A stretch of DNA of 18,714 bases from Planctomycetes bacterium UBA2386 (GTDB taxonomy: Bacteria > Planctomycetota > UBA1135 > UBA2386). The notes beneath the pieces are model-generated. The model was not told where the DNA came from, searched no databases, and saw nothing but the letters and a program-made list of their open reading frames with translations. The stretch covers positions 1-18,714 of the forward strand of contig DDSQ01000009.1 of assembly GCA_002343845.1 (NCBI GenBank). The letters are read 5' to 3'. Positions 6,056-13,744 of the stretch are shown here, in pieces. How positions within the stretch are numbered: position 1 is the first letter of the stretch; each line of letters begins with the position of its first letter. Made by a program: the position numbers and the translations under genes.

Positions 6056-8845
6056 ATGCGGACCGTGCCCCGGCGCTCGTTCTTGTTCGGTCTCGTGCTG
6101 GCGGCGACGGCGACGGCGACGGCACAGGACATCCGCGGACACGACGTCGTGTGGCGCACGCCGAGCACGAATTCGGCAGGCTCGATGCCGATCGGCAACG
6201 GCGAGGTCGGCTGCAACGTGTGGTACGAGCGCTACGCGGGGCTGCGCTTCCACGTCGCGCGCACCGACAGTTTCTCCGAAGCGTCGCGGCTGCTGAAGCT
6301 CGGCTCGGTGTGGCTGCAGGTCCTGCCGCCGCGCAGCACCGACACATTCGCGCAGCGACTCGTGCTCGAGGAGGGTCGCATCGAGATCACGCTCGGGGAT
6401 GGCGCGGAGCGCGTCGTGCTGAACGTGTTCGTCGATTCGGGCAGCGACGTGGTGCACGTCACCAGCGAGAGCGAGACCGAGCACCTGCTCACCGGCACCC
6501 TGACGTCGTGGCGCACGGACCAGAAGCGCCTGCGCGGTGACGAGCTCGCGTCGAGCTGGACCATGAAGGACGCGCCCAAGGACATCGAGGTGATCGAGTC
6601 GGTCGACACCAGGGTTGAACGCCGTCTCGACGGCCTGCCCGACCACGCGATCGACGCCCGCGCGCACCTCGGCTGGTTCCACCACAACGAACACTCCGTC
6701 GTCGCGACGACCGCACAGCACCAGGGCCTGCTCGCGGCGCAGGTGCCCGACGTGCTGCGTGGGCGCACGTTCGGCCTGCTCACCGAGGCGGCGTTCGGCG
6801 CCGGCGAACGCACGACCCTGGGAGTCGTGCCGTTCGTGTTGCCCAGTGCCCGTCATCACGAACTGCGCATCGCGGCGCCGTGCCGGGTCGTCGACGACCC
6901 AGCGCAGTGGATCGAGCACGGCAAGCACCTGCTCGCCGCGACCGACAGCAAGACCGCGCGCCAACGCACCGCCGCGTGGTGGCGTTCGTTCTGGCAGCGC
7001 TCGTGGATCGTGACGGGATCGGATGGCGCGGCGCCGGTGCCGACGAACGCGCATCCGTTGCGCATCGGTGTCGACAGCAACGGCGGCAACCGCTTCGTCG
7101 GCACGATCGCACGCGTGATGGTGCAGGGCGGCCCGTTCAGCGCCGACCTGAGCGCTCTCGCGATCGAGAGCCCGTTCCGCGAACCGCTGCTGCAGGCGAC
7201 CCCTGGCAAGAACCTGCCCGTCTTCGCTGCCGCGAAGTCCGACCTCGACTTCTCTGGTGGCCTGCGCGTCATCGCGACGATCACGCAGGACGACGCGCAC
7301 CCGATCGGGCGCATCGTCGACAAGGTCACCGCCGGCACGGGCGACGGCTTCCTGTTCGACACCCATCCGGGCCGCGCCCTGCGCCTGATCGTCGGCGACC
7401 GCCAGCTCGTGGCGAACGACGTGCTGCAGGCGGGCAAGGAGCACGTGGTGATGGCGCAGTACGACGACCGCACCGGTCGCATGCAGCTCGCGTGCGACGG
7501 CAAGGTCGTCGCCGACAGCGCCGGCGACGACGAGCTGCCGAAGTCGCGACTCACGCAGGCGCTGGTGCTGCAGCGCTGGGTGCAGGCCTGCGGCGGCCGC
7601 GGTCAGTTCCCGATCAAGTTCAACGGCTCGATCTTCACCGTCGAGCCGGTGCACACCGGCGGCCAGCAGTGGAACGCCGACTGGCGGCGCTGGGGCGACT
7701 GCTTCTGGTGGCAGAACACCCGCCTGCCCTACTACCCGATGCTCGCGCAGGGCGACCTCGACATGCAGGCGCCGCTGTTCGCGTTCTACCGCCGCACGCT
7801 GCCGCTCGCGGCCGCGCGCGCGAAGACCTGGCACGGCGTCGACGGCGCCTACTGGCCCGAGACGATGACTCCGTTCGGCACGCACGCCAACGGCGACTAC
7901 GGCTGGGTGCGCGGTGAGCATCCGGTCAGCAAGGTGCTGTGCCCGTGGTGGGAGTACGCGCGCAACCAAGGGCTCGAACTGCTGGCTCTGCTGCTCGACC
8001 GCCACGACTTCGAGCGCGACGACGCGTTCTTCACCCGCGAAGTGCTGCCGGTCGCCGAGCCGGTGCTGGCGTGGTTCGCCAACGCCTACCCACGTGCCGC
8101 CGACGGCACGCTGCGCATCACGCCAACGCAGGCGCTCGAGACGCACTGGCACGGCGTCGAGAACGACCTGCCGACGGTCGCGGGCCTGCACTGGTGCCTC
8201 GCGCGCCTGCGCCAGCAAGCGGGCCAGCTCGTGCCCGAGCCCTTGCGCGAACGATGGGCCGCGCTCGAGAAGTCCCTGCCGGCGGTCCCGACGCGCGAGG
8301 TCGACGGCGTGCGCATGCTGGCGCCGGCCGCGAAGTACGACCCGAGCCGCCAGAACGTCGAGAGCCCGGAGCTGTCCGCGGTGTTCCCGTTCCGGCTCTA
8401 CGGCCTCGGCAAGCCCGACCTCGAAGTTGCGCGCGCCGCGTTCCGCACCCGGCACGACAAGCACACCAACGGCTGGCCGCAGGACGGCCAGGTGGCGGCG
8501 CTGCTCGGACTGGTCGACGACGCGTGGGCGAACGTGCTGGGCCGGCTGCAGAACAGCCATCGCGCGCACCGCTTCCCGGTGATGTGGGGTCCCAACTTCG
8601 ACTGGCTGCCCGACCAGTGCCACGGCAGCAACCTGCTCGACACCGTGCAGCGCATGCTGCTGCAGTGCGACGACGGCACAATCCGCGTGCTGCCGTGCTG
8701 GCCGCGCGATCGGGACGTGTCGTTCAAGCTGCACGCGCCGATGCGCACCACGGTCGAGTGCACGCTGCGCGCGGGGAAGATCACGCGGCTCGAGGTGAGC
8801 CCTGCGTCGCGACGCGCCGACGTGGTGCTGCCGCCGGGATGGTGA
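6056..8845 (+). CDS. Tat-exported DUF5703 glycoside hydrolase-like protein with inserted LamG-like domain
   Basis: A 929-residue exported protein. The N-terminus MRTVPRRSFLFGLVLAATA is a Tat-type signal (RRSFL at 6-10) with cleavage near residue 23, so the ATG at 6056 is preferred over one 33 bases upstream. Residues about 28-290 match the N-terminal beta-sandwich of DUF5703 proteins (VVWRTPSTNSAGSMPIGNGE). Residues about 500-800 are the (alpha/alpha) barrel, with LQRWVQACGGRGQFPIKFNG, FWWQNTRLPYYPML and ETMTPFGTHANGDYGW. A C-terminal beta domain ends the protein. Relatives resemble GH95-type fucosidases, so a role in polysaccharide degradation is likely, but the substrate is unknown. Between SWIV (about 315) and TQALVLQRW (about 499) lies some 175 residues resembling a LamG/concanavalin-like sheet (RIGVDSNGGNRFVGTIARVM, KEHVVMAQYDDRTGRMQLAC). 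Confidence 0.88.
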   Translation: MRTVPRRSFLFGLVLAATATATAQDIRGHDVVWRTPSTNSAGSMPIGNGEVGCNVWYERYAGLRFHVARTDSFSEASRLLKLGSVWLQVLPPRSTDTFAQRLVLEEGRIEITLGDGAERVVLNVFVDSGSDVVHVTSESETEHLLTGTLTSWRTDQKRLRGDELASSWTMKDAPKDIEVIESVDTRVERRLDGLPDHAIDARAHLGWFHHNEHSVVATTAQHQGLLAAQVPDVLRGRTFGLLTEAAFGAGERTTLGVVPFVLPSARHHELRIAAPCRVVDDPAQWIEHGKHLLAATDSKTARQRTAAWWRSFWQRSWIVTGSDGAAPVPTNAHPLRIGVDSNGGNRFVGTIARVMVQGGPFSADLSALAIESPFREPLLQATPGKNLPVFAAAKSDLDFSGGLRVIATITQDDAHPIGRIVDKVTAGTGDGFLFDTHPGRALRLIVGDRQLVANDVLQAGKEHVVMAQYDDRTGRMQLACDGKVVADSAGDDELPKSRLTQALVLQRWVQACGGRGQFPIKFNGSIFTVEPVHTGGQQWNADWRRWGDCFWWQNTRLPYYPMLAQGDLDMQAPLFAFYRRTLPLAAARAKTWHGVDGAYWPETMTPFGTHANGDYGWVRGEHPVSKVLCPWWEYARNQGLELLALLLDRHDFERDDAFFTREVLPVAEPVLAWFANAYPRAADGTLRITPTQALETHWHGVENDLPTVAGLHWCLARLRQQAGQLVPEPLRERWAALEKSLPAVPTREVDGVRMLAPAAKYDPSRQNVESPELSAVFPFRLYGLGKPDLEVARAAFRTRHDKHTNGWPQDGQVAALLGLVDDAWANVLGRLQNSHRAHRFPVMWGPNFDWLPDQCHGSNLLDTVQRMLLQCDDGTIRVLPCWPRDRDVSFKLHAPMRTTVECTLRAGKITRLEVSPASRRADVVLPPGW

Positions 8846-8857
8846 TCGCCGCGGCCG

Positions 8858-9418
8858 TCAGCCGCACACGGCGCGCACGTCGGCGAGCGTGAGGCGCTGC
8901 AGCGCCGCCGTGCCGGCGGGGCCGGCGGGCGCCTTCATCACCAGGAAGGCCTCGCGCGCCGAACAGCCGCCGCAGCGCCCGTAGCGGACCGCGGCCATCA
9001 GCTGCCGATCGCCGCACGCTTCGCAGACGCGCAGGTAGACGTAGCGGCGGCGGCGCACGATGCGGCGCCGCGGCCCGCGCACGTCGTCGATCGGGATGTC
9101 GTGCGTGATCGAGGGCTCGTGGCCGGCGAGCCGCATCAGCGCGCGCCAGTGGCGGCCATGGGCAGCGACGTTGGGCCCGAACAGGCGAAACGCGGCGATG
9201 TGCGCGGCCTCGTGCGTGAGCACCATCGCGAGCTGATCGAGCGCCTTGGCGAGCAGCGTCGGGTTGAGCTCGACGCGGCCGTTGCGGCAGAACGCCCGCC
9301 CGGCCGTCGTCGTCAGGCTGCCGTTCCAGACCACGCGCACGGCGGTGTCGCGCACGCGCCAGGCGGCGAGCAGTTCGGCGGCGCGGCGCTCGAGTTCGTC
9401 GACGGACGGCAGCGTCAC
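8858..9418 (-). CDS. SprT-like zinc metalloprotease-fold protein
   Basis: This 186-residue protein has the SprT/Spartan layout. HEAAH at 69-73 is the zinc-binding HExxH. AAHGRHWRALM at 85-95 supplies the third histidine (H87) in the family's HGxxW context. A C-terminal zinc ribbon has CEAC at 132-135 and CGGC at 149-152. Between them is a strongly basic stretch (PRRRIVRRRRYVYLR) that could bind nucleic acid. Family members cleave DNA-protein crosslinks in eukaryotes, while most bacterial members are uncharacterised. The start is a GTG at 9418. It converges with the DUF5703 gene, leaving 12 bases between the stops, and follows two small membrane-protein genes by 45 bases. Confidence 0.85.
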   Translation of the reverse strand: MTLPSVDELERRAAELLAAWRVRDTAVRVVWNGSLTTTAGRAFCRNGRVELNPTLLAKALDQLAMVLTHEAAHIAAFRLFGPNVAAHGRHWRALMRLAGHEPSITHDIPIDDVRGPRRRIVRRRRYVYLRVCEACGDRQLMAAVRYGRCGGCSAREAFLVMKAPAGPAGTAALQRLTLADVRAVCG

Positions 9419-9463
9419 GTCCGCATCGAACCGCGCGTGCGAGCCGAAGTCACGCGAGCCGGC

Positions 9464-9916
9464 TCAACGGCCGACCGAACCGGCGGGCGCGTCCGCTTCG
9501 CGGCGCGCGACCTCGCGCCACGCCATCGGCAGCGTCACCATGGCGAAGCCGAGCGCGAAGTACATCGCCGGCAGGACGCCCCCGAAGTGCGTCATTTCGA
9601 TCACCTCGAGGAGCAACATGGTCCCGGACAGCACCAGGATCAGCCAACCCGCCGAGAACCAGAGCACGCGCCACAGCACCGGATTCGACAGCAGCGCCCA
9701 CAGCCGGCCGCCGAAGCCAAGGTGGTCGCGGGCGATCGCGCGCAGCAGGTCGGCGCGCGTCGTCGCATCGAGGCCCGGATCGTTCAACGCCGTCAGCATC
9801 GCATCGAGGCGCCGCTCGCGGGCATCGCCGTCCTTCTTGCGATACGCGAACGCCATGATCACGGAGGCCGCGCAGGCCAGGCACGCCAGGAAGATCACCA
9901 GTTCACGACCGTTCAT
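9464..9916 (-). CDS. Small membrane protein, paralogue of its upstream neighbour
   Basis: This 150-residue protein has an N-terminal membrane segment (about 5-24), a charged helical region (about 26-75), two further membrane segments (about 85-105 and 112-132) and a basic or acidic tail. I do not recognise a named family. Its layout and several residues repeat those of the preceding gene: a short ALxxPxxD helix, then GW, then GGVLPAMYFALGFAMVTLPM followed by WREVARRE. Its ATG lies 8 bases after the upstream stop, so the two are translated in tandem and probably form one complex. Confidence 0.78.
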   Translation of the reverse strand: MNGRELVIFLACLACAASVIMAFAYRKKDGDARERRLDAMLTALNDPGLDATTRADLLRAIARDHLGFGGRLWALLSNPVLWRVLWFSAGWLILVLSGTMLLLEVIEMTHFGGVLPAMYFALGFAMVTLPMAWREVARREADAPAGSVGR

Positions 9917-9924
9917 GCGTCATC

Positions 9925-10317
9925 TCACTGCGGCTGCCGCCGCGCTTCGAGTTCGCGCAGGGCGAACGGATAGGTGACGAGGCCGAAACCGATCACGGCC
10001 GTCAGCACGCCGCCGATCTCCATGCTCTCGAGCCCCGTCATGCTGCCGCTGATCCAGACGCCGACGCCGGTGAACAGCGCCAGCCAACCGAGGCCCAGCA
10101 AGACCGCCAGGAACCGGCTCGGGGTCGCCTGGCGAGGCGACCGGTGTCCGGTCAGCTGGTACGTCAGCGACTCGAGGGTCGGTCGATCGACGGTCGGGCT
10201 CTTCAGCGCCTCCTCGAGCAGACGGACGTTGTCGGCGCGGGCCGCCGCGCGGTGGTCGATCACCATCTTCAGCAGCACGAAGACGAAGATCGGGATCAGG
10301 ATGAGGGTCAGTTCCAT
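9925..10317 (-). CDS. Small membrane protein, first of a tandem paralogous pair
   Basis: This 130-residue protein has an N-terminal membrane segment (ELTLILIPIFVFVLLKMVI), a cytoplasmic helix (ALKSPTVDRPTLESL), then two membrane segments (about 69-91 and 99-119) and a RELEARR tail. Similarity to the next gene runs across the second half: GW, then GGVLTAVIGFGLVTYPFALR. No function can be assigned. The predicted topology puts the loop between segments one and two in the cytoplasm. GAGG about 8 bases before the ATG supports the start. It lies 72 bases downstream of the HAD hydrolase gene, so its own promoter is likely. Confidence 0.78.
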   Translation of the reverse strand: MELTLILIPIFVFVLLKMVIDHRAAARADNVRLLEEALKSPTVDRPTLESLTYQLTGHRSPRQATPSRFLAVLLGLGWLALFTGVGVWISGSMTGLESMEIGGVLTAVIGFGLVTYPFALRELEARRQPQ

Positions 10318-10389
10318 GGCCAGACCTCGCCGGCGGGCGCGCGCTACGGCAGGCCGGGGAGTCTATTCGGAAAGTCCGCCCGGCGCCGC

Positions 10390-11091
10390 TTACGGCATCG
10401 GCGGCAGGCCGAGCATGGCGAGCAGTTCGCCGGGGTCACCCCCCCAGACCAGGTCGGCGTCGTCGATGCGGCAGCGCTCGTTTCGCCGCCATGCGAACGG
10501 CCAGCCGAGCGCGCGGGCAGCCTCGTGGTCGGGTTCGCGGTCGCCGACCATCACCACGCGGTCGGCCTTCGCAGCGGCCCGCGCCAGGGCCAGCATGTCG
10601 GTCTTCGTCTGCACGCCGGGGCTGTCGAGGCAGAACTGCCAATCGGTGAGGGCCGCGAGCCCCTGGCCGTGCTGCATCGCGCCCATGTAGGTGCGACGGC
10701 AGTTGCTGGCGATCGCGACCTTGATGCCGCTCCGCCGCAGGTGCGTCAGCATCGGCCGGACGCCGGCGAACAGGTAGTCGACGCCGCGGCTCACTTCCTC
10801 GACCTCCATCGGCAGCACGACGGCGCGCAGGTCCTGCCAGCGATGCTTGTGTTCGTGCGGCAGGAACGGCGCCCAGACGCCGGCATCCTTCATGCCGACG
10901 ACCGCCTCGGCGGTTGCATCGTCGGGCATGGGGATCGCGATGCCGTTCTGCGCGGCGAAGCGCTGCAGGCCGGCGCGGAGGATCGGCGACCACCAACGGA
11001 ACGTGTCGTGCAGCGTGCCATCGACGTCGAACACGACGAGGTCCGGCGGCAGATGCGCGCGCAACAGCCGTTGTCGTGCGTCGACGGTCAC
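10390..11091 (-). CDS. HAD-superfamily hydrolase (phosphatase-like)
   Basis: This 233-residue protein carries all four HAD motifs: FDVDGT (21-26, nucleophile Asp22 and acid/base Asp24), the Ser129-Asn130 pair in IASN, Lys163 as the likely motif III lysine, and VGDREPDHEAARALG (182-196) as motif IV. A helical cap occupies about residues 30-110. This fits a phosphoglycolate phosphatase-like (subclass I) enzyme acting on a small phosphorylated metabolite in the cytoplasm; the substrate is not readable. The GTG start at 11091 overlaps the TGA of the lipoprotein gene as GTGA, so translation is coupled. It is the last gene of the kynurenine operon. Whether it serves that pathway or is a passenger is unknown. 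Confidence 0.88.
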   Translation of the reverse strand: MTVDARQRLLRAHLPPDLVVFDVDGTLHDTFRWWSPILRAGLQRFAAQNGIAIPMPDDATAEAVVGMKDAGVWAPFLPHEHKHRWQDLRAVVLPMEVEEVSRGVDYLFAGVRPMLTHLRRSGIKVAIASNCRRTYMGAMQHGQGLAALTDWQFCLDSPGVQTKTDMLALARAAAKADRVVMVGDREPDHEAARALGWPFAWRRNERCRIDDADLVWGGDPGELLAMLGLPPMP

Positions 11092-11450
11092 AGGTAGCGC
11101 ACCTGCAGCACACCCATCACGTGCAGCTCGTCGACGAGGCGGTTCATCGCGGCCTGCACGCGTTCGGCGACTTCGGGCGACATGGTCTTCTCGACTGGCA
11201 GCAGGCGCGCGACGAAGCGGTGGCGGCGCGCCTCGAGGTCGAGGGCCCGCGTGCGCCACCGCAACTTCAGGACGACGAGATCGAGCGGCTGCCGTTCGCC
11301 CTCGTAGACGCCGAAACCGTCGTCGCCGACGAACACCTCGGCGAGGCCGGCAGACTGGTCGAACTCGCGCACCGCCGGATGGCCGATCTCGCACGACGCG
11401 AGCAGCGCCGCGATCGCGACGACACGGATGCTCGCCGTCGTGCGGATCAT
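11088..11450 (-). CDS. Small lipoprotein of unknown function
   Basis: This 120-residue protein begins with a lipoprotein signal, MIRTTASIRVVAIAALLASC, with lipobox LASC and cysteine at residue 20. The mature part is mixed alpha/beta with no motif I recognise. It has a basic middle (LRWRTRALDLEARRHRF) and a C-terminal helix ending MGVLQVRYL. Its ATG at 11450 overlaps the stop of the RidA-family gene as ATGA, and its own TGA overlaps the HAD start as GTGA, so it is locked into the kynurenine operon. A longer upstream in-frame reading exists but would overlap the RidA gene and remove the signal at the N-terminus. Confidence 0.75.
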   Translation of the reverse strand: MIRTTASIRVVAIAALLASCEIGHPAVREFDQSAGLAEVFVGDDGFGVYEGERQPLDLVVLKLRWRTRALDLEARRHRFVARLLPVEKTMSPEVAERVQAAMNRLVDELHVMGVLQVRYL

Positions 11451-11851
11451 CGCGCCGCGATCCCCTGCACTTCGATGCGCGCCAGTGGATCGAACAGCGA
11501 CACCACCTCGAACATCGCCATGCCCGGGTAGTGCTTGCCGCAGTGCTTCTTCCACACCTGGCCGAACGCCTTGCGCGCGGCGGCGTAGTCGTCGCGGCTG
11601 GTGACGTAGAAGTTGAGCTGCACGACGTCGGCGAACGCCATGCCGGCGTCGCGCAGGATCGTGCCGATGTTCGCGAGCGCCTGGTCGAGCTGGCCGACGA
11701 GGTCGCCAGGGTGCGCGACGCGCCCCTGCCGGTCGTAGCCACACTGGCCGGCGAGGTAGAGCGTGCGCGCTTCGCCGTGTTCGACCAGCCAACCGTGGGC
11801 GAAGCCGACGGGCGGCGCGAGTTCGGCAGGATTGATCGCGCGTTTGCTCAT
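11447..11851 (-). CDS. RidA/YjgF-family protein without the usual catalytic arginine
   Basis: This 134-residue protein has the length and fold pattern of the RidA (YjgF/YER057c) family: LYLAGQCGYDRQGRV (31-45), LDQALANIGTILRDAG (55-70), DVVQLNFYVTSRDDY (75-89) and ARIEVQGIAA at the C-terminus. RidA proteins of the deaminase type hydrolyse 2-aminoacrylate and other imines using an arginine in the PxRS/T context. Here the matching stretch reads YPGMAMFEV, with Met111 in that place, so classical imine deaminase activity is doubtful. A RidA relative, 2-aminomuconate deaminase, works in the 3-hydroxyanthranilate branch of kynurenine breakdown, which gives one possible role. The ATG overlaps the kynB stop as ATGA. 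Confidence 0.85.
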   Translation of the reverse strand: MSKRAINPAELAPPVGFAHGWLVEHGEARTLYLAGQCGYDRQGRVAHPGDLVGQLDQALANIGTILRDAGMAFADVVQLNFYVTSRDDYAAARKAFGQVWKKHCGKHYPGMAMFEVVSLFDPLARIEVQGIAAR

Positions 11852-12489
11852 GGCGAAGGTGGTAGTTCGCGCAGGATCGCGCGCACCGGGCTGCTGTCGC
11901 CGTTCACGATGCGCAGCGGCAGCGCGATCAGTTCGTAGTCCCCCGGCGGCACCGCGCGCAAGTCGATGTTCTCGAGGATCGCGACGCCGCCGACGTGCAA
12001 CGCGTGGTGCCCGTGCAGGTGCTTGCAGTCGGCGTGGTCGATGCTCGGGGTGTCGATGCCGACGAGGCGGATGCCGGCGGCGACGAGCACCTTCGCGGCG
12101 TCGGGGCCGAGCGAGGGGAACGCCGGATCCCAGCGCCGGTGGTCGTGCTCGGCGCGCGTGCGGAACAGGATGCGCTCGACACCCGCGAGCAGTGCCGGCG
12201 TCAGCGCCGCCGCGGGGATCACCGGCGGCGCCCCCACCGCGCGCACGTCGACGACGCGACAACGACCGAGGTAGGCGCCGAGATCGACGCTGGCGATGTC
12301 GGCCCCGGCGAGATCGAAGTGCAGCGGCGCGTCGGTGTGCGTGCCGACGTGCACCGACATGCGGATCGTGCTGACGTTGCACGATGCACCGCGCTCCTGC
12401 CGCGCGACCCATTCCTGCGTGAACGGCGAGTCACCGGGGAACGTCGCCGACTGCGGCTCGATCGGTTCGCTGATGTCCCAGATGCGCAT
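11848..12489 (-). CDS. kynB: Kynurenine formamidase (arylformamidase)
   Basis: This 213-residue protein matches bacterial KynB closely in length and order of motifs. KynB hydrolyses N-formyl-L-kynurenine to L-kynurenine and formate with a metal-dependent site. The N-terminus RIWDISEPIEP...FPGDSPF (2-23) is typical, as is the metal-binding HVGTHTDAPLH (47-57; His47, His51, Asp53, His57). Also present are RLVGIDTPSIDHADCKHLHG, a following histidine pair, and GDYELIALPLRIV with SPVRAILREL at the end. Its start lies 2 bases after the kynU stop and its stop overlaps the RidA-family start. Cyclase-family relatives with other substrates exist, but the kynU neighbour makes kynB the best reading. Confidence 0.93.
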   Translation of the reverse strand: MRIWDISEPIEPQSATFPGDSPFTQEWVARQERGASCNVSTIRMSVHVGTHTDAPLHFDLAGADIASVDLGAYLGRCRVVDVRAVGAPPVIPAAALTPALLAGVERILFRTRAEHDHRRWDPAFPSLGPDAAKVLVAAGIRLVGIDTPSIDHADCKHLHGHHALHVGGVAILENIDLRAVPPGDYELIALPLRIVNGDSSPVRAILRELPPSP

Positions 12490-12491
12490 GG

Positions 12492-13691
12492 TCAACCCGG
12501 CTTCTTCGCCAGCGCCTTGAACGGCTCGTGTTCGCCGCGGTCGAGGATCTCGCGGATCGCCCGCACGCAGGCCACCACCTCGGCGTCGGTGTTGTAGAAG
12601 TGCGGCGCGACCCGCAGACCGGCATCGGGCCGGAAGTCGACGACGATCTCGCGCGCCGACAGCGCCTGGCACACCGCGTAGCCGTCCGGAACGTCGAGCG
12701 CCACGTGACCGCCGCGACGCGCGCCGTCCTGCGGCGAACGGATCGCGAGCCCCGCGGCGCGGGCCTCGTCGACCAGCAGCTTCGTCTGCCGGCGGCTCTT
12801 CTCGCGGATCGCCGGAACCGTGGCCTCGGCGACGGTCGCGATCCCCTCCTGGCCCGCACACAACGCGGGGACGTTCGGCGTGCCGGTGTGGAAGCGGCCG
12901 CCATCGTCGCGGTAGTCCTGGCCCGCGGGCGAGAACAGGAACGGCTGCTTGTGCGCCGCCCAGCCCGTGAATCGCGGCCGCAGCCGTCGCACTTCGTCGG
13001 GATGCACCCACAAGAAGCAGTTGCCGGGGCCGCCGCACAGCCACTTCAGTGCGCCCCCGACGATCGCGTGCACGCCGAGCGCGTTCGCATCGAGCGGCAC
13101 GATGCCGGCCGAATGGAACACGTCGAGCACGACGAACGCGCCGTGCTTGCGCGCCTTCTGCACGATCGGCGCGACATCGACGATCGCGCTGCTGCGGAAC
13201 ATCACGTGGTCGATCGCGACCAGCAGCGTCTCGTCGTCGATCGCGGCCGCGACCTGTTCACCGTCGGTCGAGATGCCGTCGCTCGCCGCCGGCACGCGCA
13301 CCAGCCGCGCACCGAGCGCCGCCTGCGCTTCGTAGATGTACTGGTCGCTGGGAAAGTTGCGGTCCGCGTAGACGACCTTGTTGCGGCGGCCGTCGAAGCG
13401 GAAGCACGACAGGATCATCTCCTGCGCGACCGCGATGTTCTGGTGCATCGACACGCTGCCCTTGGTCGCGCCGAGGATGCCGGCGATGCGATCGGCGACT
13501 TCTTCCTGCAGCGTCCACCAGCCGTCGCCCCACGACCGCACGCCGCGCGTGTCCCACTGGTCGAGGAAGCGCTGCACGCTCGCGCGCGCCGCAGACGGCA
13601 TCGCGCCGAGCGAGTTGGAGATCAGGTAGTTGGCGCGCGACGTGATCGGGAAACGATCGCGGAACGCGAGCAGGGGGTCCGTTGCAGGCAT
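12492..13691 (-). CDS. kynU: Kynureninase-like PLP enzyme
   Basis: This 399-residue class V aminotransferase-fold enzyme most likely cleaves L-kynurenine (or 3-hydroxykynurenine) to anthranilate (or 3-hydroxyanthranilate) and L-alanine. Visible features are NYLISNSLGAMP (21-32), FPSDQY (113-118), the cofactor-binding aspartate in VVLDVFHSAG (Asp190) and the Schiff-base lysine in GGALKWLCGGPGN (Lys216). Further on are RFTGWAAH and FHTGTPNVPAL, then a C-terminal small domain with VVDFRPDAGLRVAPHFYNTD. The motif VLDVFHSAG differs from the DLAHAVG of textbook kynureninases, so this is a divergent branch and another class V enzyme cannot be excluded. The kynB gene 2 bases downstream supports the assignment. 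No Shine-Dalgarno sequence precedes the ATG. Confidence 0.85.
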   Translation of the reverse strand: MPATDPLLAFRDRFPITSRANYLISNSLGAMPSAARASVQRFLDQWDTRGVRSWGDGWWTLQEEVADRIAGILGATKGSVSMHQNIAVAQEMILSCFRFDGRRNKVVYADRNFPSDQYIYEAQAALGARLVRVPAASDGISTDGEQVAAAIDDETLLVAIDHVMFRSSAIVDVAPIVQKARKHGAFVVLDVFHSAGIVPLDANALGVHAIVGGALKWLCGGPGNCFLWVHPDEVRRLRPRFTGWAAHKQPFLFSPAGQDYRDDGGRFHTGTPNVPALCAGQEGIATVAEATVPAIREKSRRQTKLLVDEARAAGLAIRSPQDGARRGGHVALDVPDGYAVCQALSAREIVVDFRPDAGLRVAPHFYNTDAEVVACVRAIREILDRGEHEPFKALAKKPG

Positions 13692-13744
13692 GCGAGGAAC
13701 GGCCCGCAGGTTACGGAGCCCGAGCGTCTGGCGCACGCGTGCCG

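Noticed and set aside
5075..8734. A 3.6 kb open frame on the minus strand running from xdhC through the whole DUF5703 gene
   Set aside because: Only the xdhC part (5075-5950) reads like protein. The rest is Arg/Val/His-rich composition typical of an antisense frame in GC-rich DNA, opposite a gene with clear family motifs.
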